Source: JACCZZ01 sp044227805 (GTDB lineage: Bacteria; Bacteroidota; Bacteroidia; Chitinophagales; UBA10324). Taken from it: a DNA stretch of 64,000 nt. Shown piece after piece: positions 38,442-46,661 of this stretch. A program made the position numbers and the translations under genes. How positions within the stretch are numbered: the first letter of the stretch is position 1; each line of letters begins with the position of its first letter. The notes under the pieces were generated by a model, which was not told the origin of the DNA, made no database searches, and worked only from the letters and a program-made list of their open reading frames with translations. The stretch is taken from contig JBGAWA010000004.1 in NCBI GenBank assembly GCA_044227805.1, forward strand, positions 15,126 through 79,125. Reading direction: 5' to 3'.

Positions 38442-40016
38442 ATGCTGAAGATGCCTCACATTAATCTCAGAAAATATTTATTACTACCATTCCTGATTTT
38501 ACCCATCATGGTACATGCACAAATTGACCGACCGGGTGCAACAATGATCACCGCCGAAGAAAAGGTGCAGCGTGACCTCAATCACCGCGTCTTCTATGAA
38601 ATATTCATCCGTTCATTCTGTGATTCAAATAACGATGGTATTGGTGACCTCAATGGAATCACTTCCAGGCTGGATTACCTTGCACAGTTAGGCATCACCG
38701 GATTATGGCTGACACCATTCCACCCTTCCCCTTCTTATCATAAATATGATGTTTTGAATTACCGCGAGGTTGATTCCGTCTATGGAACGCTGGATGACTT
38801 CAGGAACCTGGTGGCAGAAGCGCACAAAAAAAATATACTGGTGCTGATGGATCTTGTAGCCAATCACACGGCTTATGATCATCCGTGGTTCCAGGCGGCA
38901 CTGAAAGACGATCCGGTGTACAAACAATATTACGTTTGGAAATCCGAATCGGATGGCGACGACAAAAACTGGCATCAGCCACGGGGAATCAACGGCAACA
39001 ATAGCGGTGAAAAATATTATGGTTTCTTTTCCAGCGTGATGCCTGATCTCAATTATGATAATCCTGCCGTGCAGCAAGCTATAACAGATATCGGCAAATG
39101 GTGGCTCAAAGAAACTGATGTTGATGGATTCAGGCTGGATGCCGCTCAATTTATTTATGGAGACACTGACACTCTTTCCAACAACAAGTGGTGGAAACAG
39201 TTTACCGATGCGTTAAAAAAAGAAAAGCCTGATGTGATTACCATCGGCGAAGTATGGAATGATAAGGAGATAGTGGCCACCTACATGCAATCACTGACCG
39301 GTGCTTTCAACTTCGAGCTATCCTGGGATTTGTTAAAAATGCTGCAGGAGGAAAAGAATCAGCAACTGATCGAAAAACTGTCAGCTACCAGAAACCTGTA
39401 TGCCGGTTATAATCCATTCTATACCGATCCTATTTTTCTGAGTAATCATGATGTCAACCGCATCATCACCGATCTTAATAACAACACGGAAAAAGCGAAA
39501 CTTGCGGCAGCTATCTACCTCACGTTGCCCGGAACACCTTTCATCTATTACGGAGAAGAACTGGGTATGCGTGGCCAAAAGCCGGATGAATGGATCCGCG
39601 AACCATTTCCATGGGACAAAGGACGAAAAGCAAAAGGACAAACAAGCTGGGAAAAACCCAGGTACAGCACTGCTAAAAATGTTGAGCCACTGGCGATGCA
39701 GCAAAAGAAACCGGGTAGCATTTTCCACGCATATACAAAACTGATTGCCACACGCCAAACTTTTCATGCACTCACATCACCGGAATTACAGTCCGTTTCG
39801 GGAGTGCCGGAAACTATGCTCGTGTATGAACGCGGCACCGGTCAAAACAAGATCCTGGTGATCCATAACCTGTCGGGAAACACTATAAAGTATAATAAAG
39901 CGGTGGAATATGATGCCCTTCAAAATGTAGTGTATCGCTCGTCGGATAAAATAGTGCTGTCCGGCGCCGTCCTCTCTTTGCCAGCCTACTCATCTGTCTT
40001 TCTAAGTACAAAATGA
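38442..40016 (+). CDS. GH13 alpha-glucosidase/alpha-amylase family enzyme
   Basis: This is a 524-residue secreted GH13 enzyme. An ATG at 38442 (or 38451) starts the signal peptide (LRKYLLLPFLILPIMVHAQ); upstream of these only a TTG is in frame. The barrel shows YEIFIRSFCDSNNDGIGDLNG (calcium-site type loop), region I MDLVANHTAYDHPWF, nucleophile D233 (GFRLDAAQF), acid/base E270 (TIGEVWND), D337 (LSNHDVNR) and a C-terminal beta domain. The DxNxDGxGDL loop and QPRG segment resemble oligo-1,6-glucosidase/neopullulanase-type subfamilies, acting on short alpha-glucans, probably in the periplasm. No T9SS domain. Confidence 0.92.
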   Translation: MLKMPHINLRKYLLLPFLILPIMVHAQIDRPGATMITAEEKVQRDLNHRVFYEIFIRSFCDSNNDGIGDLNGITSRLDYLAQLGITGLWLTPFHPSPSYHKYDVLNYREVDSVYGTLDDFRNLVAEAHKKNILVLMDLVANHTAYDHPWFQAALKDDPVYKQYYVWKSESDGDDKNWHQPRGINGNNSGEKYYGFFSSVMPDLNYDNPAVQQAITDIGKWWLKETDVDGFRLDAAQFIYGDTDTLSNNKWWKQFTDALKKEKPDVITIGEVWNDKEIVATYMQSLTGAFNFELSWDLLKMLQEEKNQQLIEKLSATRNLYAGYNPFYTDPIFLSNHDVNRIITDLNNNTEKAKLAAAIYLTLPGTPFIYYGEELGMRGQKPDEWIREPFPWDKGRKAKGQTSWEKPRYSTAKNVEPLAMQQKKPGSIFHAYTKLIATRQTFHALTSPELQSVSGVPETMLVYERGTGQNKILVIHNLSGNTIKYNKAVEYDALQNVVYRSSDKIVLSGAVLSLPAYSSVFLSTK

Positions 40017-40079
40017 ATCCAAGCTTAGTAAGCAAAAATTGTAACGAGGTGATATTTTACGCTTGAACCCTGAAATTTG

Positions 40080-40166
40080 AACCCGGATTTTTCAGTGGAA
40101 AAATCCCGCCAGGACCCGGCTTAGCCGTGCTAAGGGTTTGCTCATTCTTTTCAGAAAAGAAAATGC
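40080..40166 (+). repeat. Dispersed repeat, left part plus loop
   Basis: Starts with AACCCGGATTTTTCAGTGG like the full copies, diverges at CCAGGACCCGGC, then rejoins at GTGCTAAGGGTTTGCTCAT and the GAAAAGAAAATG loop; the right half is absent. It lies between a GH13 gene and tRNA-Arg. Confidence 0.7.
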
Positions 40167-40272
40167 TTGAATAACACATCGCAGTGATACGTCGTGGTTA
40201 AACTCCATATTTTGTTGAATGCAAAGTGCAGGTTTAAAAATCCAGGATAAATTGCGCTAATTTCGCACTCAT

Positions 40273-40305
40273 TGAACCCGGATTTTTTCTGCGAATGAAC
40301 CGGGC
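40273..40305. repeat. Foldback repeat fragment before the tRNA gene
   Basis: An imperfect inverted repeat GAACCCGG ... CCGGGC with the ATTTTTTC arm of the dispersed repeat, ending eight bases before tRNA-Arg. Confidence 0.45.
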
Positions 40306-40312
40306 AAATTAT

Positions 40313-40384
40313 GGCTCTTTAGTTCAACGGATAGAATGTGAGTTTCCGAAACTCAAGATACAGGTTCGATTCCTGTAGGAGCTA
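40313..40384 (+). tRNA. tRNA-Arg (anticodon CCG)
   Basis: A full cloverleaf can be drawn. The acceptor is GGCTCTT/AGGAGCT (with two G-U pairs), the D stem GTTC/GAAT, and the anticodon stem TGAGT/ACTCA around the loop TTCCGAA, so the anticodon is CCG at 40346-40348 (reads CGG, Arg). The variable loop has four bases, and the T stem is ACAGG/CCTGT with the TTCGATT loop. CCA is not encoded. Confidence 0.93.
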
Positions 40385-40589
40385 CAAGGCTTGCAGACTG
40401 CGATTATTTACAGTTTTCCCTCTCTTCTTTTATGGTAGTATAAATACGTTAATTCCATATTTTATGGTTCAACCGGGATAGACTACTCAAACAGGCAGGA
40501 GGTTGGCTGATTAATTTCCGATGATCCGCAGCGACACCTCAAGGCTATGGCAGCCGGAACTTCCTTATTTTCCGGAATAGTCCTGCGCA

Positions 40590-41503
40590 TCAATTCCTCA
40601 ATGATGCATTGCTGCGGATATAACTGATCGTCTGATCAAATCCGGCTTTATTAATGGGCGCGCTTCGGTAATGTTTGTATTTTTTCCGCATGCTTTCTGC
40701 CAGGTCAACATCTTCGGACGCGGACTTCATATCTTCAAAATATTCCTGGAAGTTTGTTATTAATTCCTGGCCGCCGATTCCGCCATGGCCGGGAACGACT
40801 GTTTTTACATCATACGCTCTCAACATATGATTCATGGCTGTGACGTAATCATCCACATTTGCCCCCACACTTTCCTCGAGATAAGGATGATAACCATTTA
40901 ACACAATATCACCGGCAAATAGCGTTTTGCGGTCTCTCAGGTAAACGATGACATCATCAAATGTATGTGCCTGCCCTATATTTTCAATCGTTACGATTTC
41001 ACCCCCCACATCCAAGTGCATCGTATCGATGAGCCAGCGGTTGGGCATATCCTCCCTTGCATTATTTTGAAGCCAGAACTGGTTTCCATAGTCGCCTGCC
41101 ACGATTTCAGCATCCTCATAATAGTGATTGCCACCGGTATGATCCTTATGTATATGCGTGTTCACCACTACCATCCGTTTACCTTTGGCGCGATCCATCA
41201 CCCAACGGTTAAACCTTTCTGCACCCTGCTTCATTTTTGTGTCAATAATCACCGATCACCGAATCACCGATGAGCACACCACTGTTGCCGCCTTCGCCCG
41301 GCAGTATGTAAAAAGGTCAATTTTTCCACCTCAAGTCCGTAATCGGAACATCCCGGCAGGTAAATGCAAGCAACAATGAGATTGATAATTACTAATGCAG
41401 AAAGCCGCCTCGTGACAGTATTGATTTCGGCAAAGGTATCAAAGGAGATGAATTTTGCGAAAGGCATCGCACGAAGCGGGTAACTGAACGCAGGCATTCT
41501 CAT
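40590..41503 (-). pseudogene. Metallo-beta-lactamase-fold hydrolase, doubly frameshifted
   Basis: Three minus-strand frames join into one MBL-fold lipoprotein of about 300 residues. Frame one (from ATG 41503) gives a signal peptide with a lipobox (IYLPGCSDYG) and VEKLTF. Frame two gives YILPGEGGNSGVLIGDSV. Frame three (to 40590) gives IIDTKMKQGAERF, the zinc-ligand motif NTHIHKDHTGGNHYY, later GQAHTFDDVIVY, LFAGDIVLNG and VPGHG. Lesion 1 is one extra base in the five-A run 41310-41314 (plus strand). Lesion 2 is a tandem duplication of seven bases (ATCACCG, 41248-41261). Undoing both restores the protein. The zinc site itself is intact in the downstream 220-residue open frame, which could start at GTG 41252. 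Confidence 0.82.
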
Positions 41504-41633
41504 GCCCTAATCAAGCAGCGTGTTATTTTCATTCAACTCGTATTTAAGTTAAATGATGGCTGAAATTGATCGCCGCTCATATTTCTGTTTCTCAATTTCG
41601 TCGTTATCTTTGTCCATCTGAAAAATTTTTCCC

Positions 41634-41719
41634 ATGCGAAAAAACTCTGGTTCTGCTTCTTTTTATTGTAGCCATGACGGTTGCATTTTGTTATCTCAAC
41701 TACAATCATAGCTAATTAC
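41634..41719 (+). other. Possible small membrane peptide, frameshifted
   Basis: An ATG at 41634 followed by six A is out of frame with a 24-residue hydrophobic stretch (KTLVLLLFIVAMTVAFCYLN) ending at a TAA. With five A the frame would run MRKTLVLLL... through to the stop as one peptide of about 26 residues. This may be chance or a small membrane protein with an indel or sequencing error. Weak evidence. Confidence 0.25.
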
Positions 41720-41772
41720 CTTTTGTCGCTTCTTTTTTTGAATATACTTATCCCAAACAGGATGAAGTTGCT

Positions 41773-42498
41773 ATGATGACACCTACTATAGTCGCTATTG
41801 GTGGAGGAAGCATGGCGGAAGGAGTAAACCTGTCCATCTATCGGGAAATCATCCGTTTATCAGGTAAGAAACATCCATCCGCACTCTTTATCCCAACTGC
41901 TTCGAGTGATGACCTCGTATATGCAGAAAATTTCCGGCAGGTATTCGGCAGGCAGCTTGGCTGTAAAACGGAATCTCTATTCCTGTTGAAAAAACCTCCT
42001 GCTAATAAGGATGTTAAAAATAAGATCGCACAGGCCGACATCATCTATGTGGGCGGCGGCAATACGCTGATGATGATGAGGCGCTGGAGATTCCTGGGTA
42101 TTGACAAATTGCTCATCAAGGCCTGCAACGAAGGAAAAGTGATGGCAGGAACAAGTGCAGGTGCCATTTGCTGGTTTCAATATGGCCATAGTGATTCAGA
42201 ATTCTACTATCACCCGGAAGATTGGGAATGGATACGGGTGAAGTGCCTTGGAATTATTCCATTTACCGCTTGCCCGCATTGTTTAAAAGAGGGCCGGCTC
42301 GAACATTTTACCCGGATGATCAAAAAGAATGGTGGCACTGGTATAGCACTCGATGACGGTACTGCATTTGAAATGGTGGGAGGCAAATTCCGTATTCTTC
42401 GCTCCAGCAAAAACGCCCAGGCATTCAGACTTGACAGAATAAACGGACAAGTTATTACGGTGCCTTTTGAGGATACTGCATCGTTCAGGCAAATGTAG
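41773..42498 (+). CDS. Peptidase E-like (S51 family) protein
   Basis: This is a 241-residue cytosolic class I glutamine amidotransferase-like protein of the S51 dipeptidase E/cyanophycinase group. It has VAIGGGSM at the start, IIYVGGGNTLMMM, and the nucleophile elbow GTSAGAICWF with S128 as the catalytic Ser, followed by an ACPHCLKEGRLEHF segment carrying a likely catalytic His. Peptidase E removes N-terminal Asp from dipeptides. The length fits PepE-like members rather than full cyanophycinases. No operon partner is seen. Confidence 0.88.
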   Translation: MMTPTIVAIGGGSMAEGVNLSIYREIIRLSGKKHPSALFIPTASSDDLVYAENFRQVFGRQLGCKTESLFLLKKPPANKDVKNKIAQADIIYVGGGNTLMMMRRWRFLGIDKLLIKACNEGKVMAGTSAGAICWFQYGHSDSEFYYHPEDWEWIRVKCLGIIPFTACPHCLKEGRLEHFTRMIKKNGGTGIALDDGTAFEMVGGKFRILRSSKNAQAFRLDRINGQVITVPFEDTASFRQM

Positions 42499-42636
42499 AT
42501 TAAATCTGCATTTTGCAATTGAAAAGCAAAAAACCTTCGATCGTTGTTTGCCTTATTTTGCCCTGCGGAATGTAATTATCAAATCCATTGGTCTGTATAT
42601 GTCATTGAGCTGGTCGGGATTTTTTAATCGATGGCT

Positions 42637-42798
42637 TTTAACCCGGATTTATCAGTGGAATAATCCCGCTTCGCTGCGACTCAGAACTGCTAAGGGTTTG
42701 CTCAATTTGTCGAGAAAAGAAAATGTTTCACAAACCCTAAGCAGTTCTACGTCGGGGTTAAACCCGTTGCTGCTTTGAACTGCAAAATGTGGGTTTAA
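42637..42798 (+). repeat. Dispersed foldback repeat, full copy 2 (162 bp)
   Basis: The best-preserved copy. Its ends are TTTAACCCGGATTT and (reverse complement) TTAAACCCACATTTT, imperfect terminal inverted repeats. The core arms are AGAACTGCTAAGGGTTTG (42683-42700) and CAAACCCTAAGCAGTTCT (42731-42748), one mismatch, with a 30-nt loop. The intervening arms also pair in part, so the whole element can fold back. No target duplication is visible. Confidence 0.88.
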
Positions 42799-43138
42799 GT
42801 TGTTGGATTTCATATACAATAAAAATGCAATGTGCCAGTGCACTCTTTCTCTCCCCTCAATTGCTGGCCTGTAAACCGCTGCGAGTTGGGGATCTTTTGC
42901 AATATGGAATTTTTTGCAGGTTAACAGGATTGCAAATCCTGATCTCCATTTAACCAGTTTAATTAATCCTGTTGAACGAGGATTTACCACTACAGCAGCA
43001 TTCGGCAATGTTCTATTGAATTCAGCTGTTTCTCATATGCTTGCACCAATGACTCATGATGAAAATAAGGCAGCGTGAACATTTATGTCAATCAACTGTG
43101 TAACAATCATAAATCACGAACAACTCCGCAGCCTGATT
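42799..43138. other. Gene-free stretch after the repeat
   Basis: No coding or RNA gene could be supported in these 340 bp. A hairpin CAGGATT / AATCCTG lies at 42925-42941, and its AACAGGATT arm finds a second perfect partner, AATCCTGTT, about 35 bases further on. Meaning unknown. Confidence 0.4.
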
Positions 43139-43762
43139 CTACCATTCATCCTTTTTCACTTTTCTGCTCGGTTCCTTCATCGACTCTTTCAGGTTATTGA
43201 TCAATTCCCTGAAACTCTTGTCCGCTTCATTCAGGGTATTATAGTTATCCTCTATATTCGGATCATTTGCATTGAATAGTTTTTCAATCGGCTCATAGCT
43301 GGCAGCTTTCAGGTTAACATCTTTGATTTCATATCGGTACCGGCCGTCCTTAAAACCCATCACCAACGAATACCTGACGATAGCGGCCTGTGCTTTTACG
43401 CCATTCTTCAGTGTACGGTAGACGGGGAACTGTGGCTTCATGATGAGGGAACCACCTGCCGAATCGGCTGTTTCGAGAAAACCTGCCGGATTTTTGAAAT
43501 AAGCAGTCATCCATTTCTGCGACCGCCTGAAGAGCTCCATCTTATCAACGCCTTCCACGGGAATCACTTCCATGTAATATACCTGCTCATTTTCTTCATT
43601 ACGGGGCAGGTCCGGCATCACTGGCTTTTCCTTCTGTGCATTAGCCCCGAAACCTGTAAGTAACAAACATATCCCCCAAAATATGCTTTTTACATTAGTA
43701 AAAATGTCCGCTTCCTGATTAAAATCCGGCAACTTGTTGCCGGCGAAATTTCTATTAGCCAT
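43139..43762 (-). CDS. DUF4468 domain protein, exported
   Basis: This 207-residue protein has a hydrophobic export signal (VKSIFWGICLLLTGFGANAQ) that begins only at about residue 24, so the assigned ATG (43762) gives an unusually long, charged N-terminus; no better start codon is in frame. The mature part matches DUF4468: VYYMEVIPVEGVDKMELFRRSQKWM, then beta strands ending in a KDGRYRYEIKDV motif. The fold is TBP-like and the function is unknown; such proteins are common and secreted in Bacteroidota. It is divergent from gyrB. Confidence 0.8.
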   Translation of the reverse strand: MANRNFAGNKLPDFNQEADIFTNVKSIFWGICLLLTGFGANAQKEKPVMPDLPRNEENEQVYYMEVIPVEGVDKMELFRRSQKWMTAYFKNPAGFLETADSAGGSLIMKPQFPVYRTLKNGVKAQAAIVRYSLVMGFKDGRYRYEIKDVNLKAASYEPIEKLFNANDPNIEDNYNTLNEADKSFRELINNLKESMKEPSRKVKKDEW

Positions 43763-43991
43763 GTACAGTGAGAAAGTTAAAATGCTGTTAAAAATGAAAA
43801 GGCGAAAAATACTAAAAATGATACCACGTTATGCACTTCCCGGTTGCTTTCTATACGGTAAAAACAGGATGGATTTTGAACAAATTCCTGTTCATAAAAT
43901 CTTCACGAAATCATTGGATGGCGTGCGTTTTCATCATATTAAAACAGTACCTTCGCGACATTAATTTTTCATAGTAATAATCCCCTGAAAA

Positions 43992-45968
43992 GTGATCACA
44001 GAAGACGTAAAAGACGAAGTAAAACCCAACAGGAAAAAGAGCGATTATACGGCCGATAATATACAGGTCCTGGAAGGCCTGGAAGCTGTTCGCAAGCGAC
44101 CGGCCATGTACATTGGCGACATCAGTACCCGCGGACTCCACCACTTGGTGTATGAGGTGGTCGATAATTCCATTGATGAAGCGCTGGCAGGATATTGCAA
44201 AAATATTGATGTATTTATCAACGAGGACAATTCCATTACGGTGACGGATGATGGCCGTGGCATTCCTACCGAAATTATGAAAAAAGAAGGCCGTTCGGCA
44301 CTTGAAGTTGTAATGACAGTATTGCATGCGGGCGGCAAATTCAATAAAGATACCTATAAGGTCTCCGGTGGATTGCATGGCGTTGGTGTTTCCTGCGTAA
44401 ATGCGTTGTCAACACACCTGACGGTTGTGGTAAACCGCGATGGAAAAACTTTTACACAGGAATATGCATGTGGCAAACCACTCTATCCTGTTAAGCAAAC
44501 AGGCAAAAGCGATTCAACCGGCACTTCCACCACTTTTCTTCCCGATCCTACTATTTTCAAGACCACTGAATTTAAATATGATACGATTGAAGCCCGCTTG
44601 AAGGAGCTGAGTTTCCTGAATAAAGGCATTAAGCTTTCGCTTACCGACCGGCGGGAAAAAGATGAAAACGGCAATCATCCAACAGAGGTTTTTCTGTCGA
44701 AAGGCGGCTTGAAGGAATTTGTGCAATACCTTGACGGCACACGGGTTCCCTTGATTCCAGATCCTATTGTGGTGGAAGGCGCCCGCGATCAGGTAATGGT
44801 GGAAATCGCCATGCAGTACAATACTGCCTACAATGAAAATGTCCACTCTTATGTAAACAACATTAATACGCTGGAAGGCGGCACCCATGTATCAGGGTTC
44901 AGAAGGGCTATCACCCGCGTCTTTAAAGCATATGCGGAAAAAAACAACCTCTTCAGCAAGATTGATTTTGAGATTACCGGCGACGACTTCCGGGAAGGAC
45001 TGACAGCCGTTATTTCAGTTAAGGTTCCTGAACCACAGTTTGAAGGTCAAACCAAAACCAAGCTCGGCAATTCCGAAGTGTTGGGCGTAGTGGACACCAG
45101 CGTGGGTGAAATGCTGACCAACTACCTGGAAGAACATCCGCGCGAAGCGAAAGTTATTATCAGCAAAGTGGTGCTCACCGCCACGGCCCGCAACGCGGCC
45201 CGCAAGGCACGCGAGCTGGTTCAGCGGAAAAACGGGCTGACAGGGTCAGGATTGCCCGGTAAACTGGCAGACTGCTCGGACAATGATCCTGAAGCTTGCG
45301 AACTCTACCTCGTGGAAGGAGATTCAGCCGGTGGCACAGCAAAGCAGGGACGTAACAGGCGGTTCCAGGCCATTCTTCCGCTGAGAGGTAAAATCCTGAA
45401 TGTTGAAAAAGCCATGGAGCATAAGATCTACGACAACGAGGAGATCAAGAATATGTTTACTGCCATGGGTGTAAGCATCGGGACGATCGGAGATGACAAA
45501 GCACTTAACCTGGAAAAGCTCCGCTACCATAAGATTATCATTATGACGGATGCTGATGTTGACGGCAGCCACATCACCACCCTTATCCTCACCTTCTTTT
45601 TCAGGTATATGAAGGCGATGATTGAAACTGGTAAAATATACATTGCCGCTCCACCCTTGTACCTTGTAAAAAAAGGTAAGGAGCAGCAATATTGCTGGGA
45701 TGATGAAGACCGGAAAGCGGCAGTTACAAGAATCGGCGGGGGAAAAGATGACTCTGTGACGATTCAACGGTACAAAGGTCTTGGTGAGATGAATGCCGAG
45801 CAGTTATGGGAAACCACAATGAATCCGGATACCCGCACACTTTGGCAAGTGACCATTGAAAGCGCGGCAGAAGCGGATCATATCTTCTCTATGCTGATGG
45901 GTGACGATGTGCCACCACGCCGTGACTTTATTGAGAAACATGCAAAATACGCAAGGCTGGATATTTAA
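43992..45968 (+). CDS. gyrB: DNA gyrase subunit B
   Basis: This is the 658-residue ATPase subunit of gyrase, which introduces negative supercoils with GyrA. The start is a GTG (43992), with the conserved NIQVLEGLEAVRKRPAMYIG soon after. Seen: the ATPase motifs VVDNSIDEALAG and DDGRGIPTE, HAGGKF and GGLHGVGVSCVNALS, the transducer domain, and the Toprim domain with E442 in LVEGDSAGGTAKQGR and the metal site MTDADVDGSHI, then the C-terminal RYKGLGEMNAEQLW. Length and HAGGKF favour GyrB over ParE. No gyrA or recF lies beside it. Confidence 0.96.
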   Translation: MITEDVKDEVKPNRKKSDYTADNIQVLEGLEAVRKRPAMYIGDISTRGLHHLVYEVVDNSIDEALAGYCKNIDVFINEDNSITVTDDGRGIPTEIMKKEGRSALEVVMTVLHAGGKFNKDTYKVSGGLHGVGVSCVNALSTHLTVVVNRDGKTFTQEYACGKPLYPVKQTGKSDSTGTSTTFLPDPTIFKTTEFKYDTIEARLKELSFLNKGIKLSLTDRREKDENGNHPTEVFLSKGGLKEFVQYLDGTRVPLIPDPIVVEGARDQVMVEIAMQYNTAYNENVHSYVNNINTLEGGTHVSGFRRAITRVFKAYAEKNNLFSKIDFEITGDDFREGLTAVISVKVPEPQFEGQTKTKLGNSEVLGVVDTSVGEMLTNYLEEHPREAKVIISKVVLTATARNAARKARELVQRKNGLTGSGLPGKLADCSDNDPEACELYLVEGDSAGGTAKQGRNRRFQAILPLRGKILNVEKAMEHKIYDNEEIKNMFTAMGVSIGTIGDDKALNLEKLRYHKIIIMTDADVDGSHITTLILTFFFRYMKAMIETGKIYIAAPPLYLVKKGKEQQYCWDDEDRKAAVTRIGGGKDDSVTIQRYKGLGEMNAEQLWETTMNPDTRTLWQVTIESAAEADHIFSMLMGDDVPPRRDFIEKHAKYARLDI

Positions 45969-46062
45969 TCCTGCCTCCTGATAACAAGCCTGGAGCATTA
46001 ACTTAGGTAAAATCACGTTTTCTCCGGGCTTTATTAACTCTTTCAACAGTTAACCATTTATC

Positions 46063-46509
46063 ATGAGAAAATTATTGGTAATTATAGTGTTGGTGGGTAT
46101 AGTAAATTATGTCTCCGGACAGACCATCAATGCAAGCATGGTTCCGCAGGTGGTGAAAACCAAGATGCAGGAAAAATACCCTGCGGCCAAAGGTGTTTAC
46201 TGGAAACAGTCAGACGCCGGATTTATTGAAGCGAATTTCAGTAACGATGGAAGAAAGTGCAATGCCATTTTCCTGACTACCGGCGGCTGGGTGAGTACGG
46301 ATTGTGAAATACCAGCAGAAGAATTTCCGGCATTGGCAATCACCTATCTGTCAGATCCGGCCAATGCTGATAAAGTGACTAAGTATTATCAGTCAGATAC
46401 CAAGGCCAAGGGCATGCAATATTCGGCAGATGTGAAGAAGGATGGAAAAGCGCTACAGTTTATTTTTGACGGTGAAGGCAACCTGATCATGAAAGGGCCT
46501 AAAAACTAA
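46063..46509 (+). CDS. PepSY-like secreted protein
   Basis: This 148-residue protein has a signal peptide (MRKLLVIIVLVGIVNYVSGQ) followed by one or two repeats of the putative beta-lactamase-inhibitor-like PepSY-like fold: VVKTKMQEKYPAAKGVYWKQ, YSADVKKDGKALQFIFDGEGNLI. Such proteins are abundant in Bacteroidota and periplasmic; the function is unknown. It stands alone after gyrB. Confidence 0.75.
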   Translation: MRKLLVIIVLVGIVNYVSGQTINASMVPQVVKTKMQEKYPAAKGVYWKQSDAGFIEANFSNDGRKCNAIFLTTGGWVSTDCEIPAEEFPALAITYLSDPANADKVTKYYQSDTKAKGMQYSADVKKDGKALQFIFDGEGNLIMKGPKN

Positions 46510-46541
46510 TGCCGCATTTTGCAGTATGGAGAGCAGTGGCT

Positions 46542-46602
46542 TTAACCCCTTAGCAGTTATGCGTCGTTGCGACGCGGTATTTTCCATTGAAAAGTCCGGG
46601 GC
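46542..46602 (-). repeat. Dispersed repeat, partial and diverged
   Basis: Reverse-oriented left half: ACCCCTTAGCAGTTATGCGT ... TATTTTCCATTGAAAAGTCC, matching the left half of the full copy with several changes. It lies between the converging PepSY-like and glycosylphosphotransferase genes. Confidence 0.6.
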
Positions 46603-46661
46603 AATCGAAAGGTCATGGGAGTCTATTCGCCAACTTCAAGTGAAACAGGCTGATATTGAAC

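Noticed and set aside
42925..42941. Short hairpin considered as a terminator for the S51 peptidase gene
   Set aside because: It has no T run after the stem and lies over 400 bases from the stop.
42652..43008. A minus-strand open frame of 118 residues over repeat copy 2
   Set aside because: It runs through the foldback repeat and a gene-free region, has no recognisable protein pattern, and the repeat copies do not keep a shared frame.
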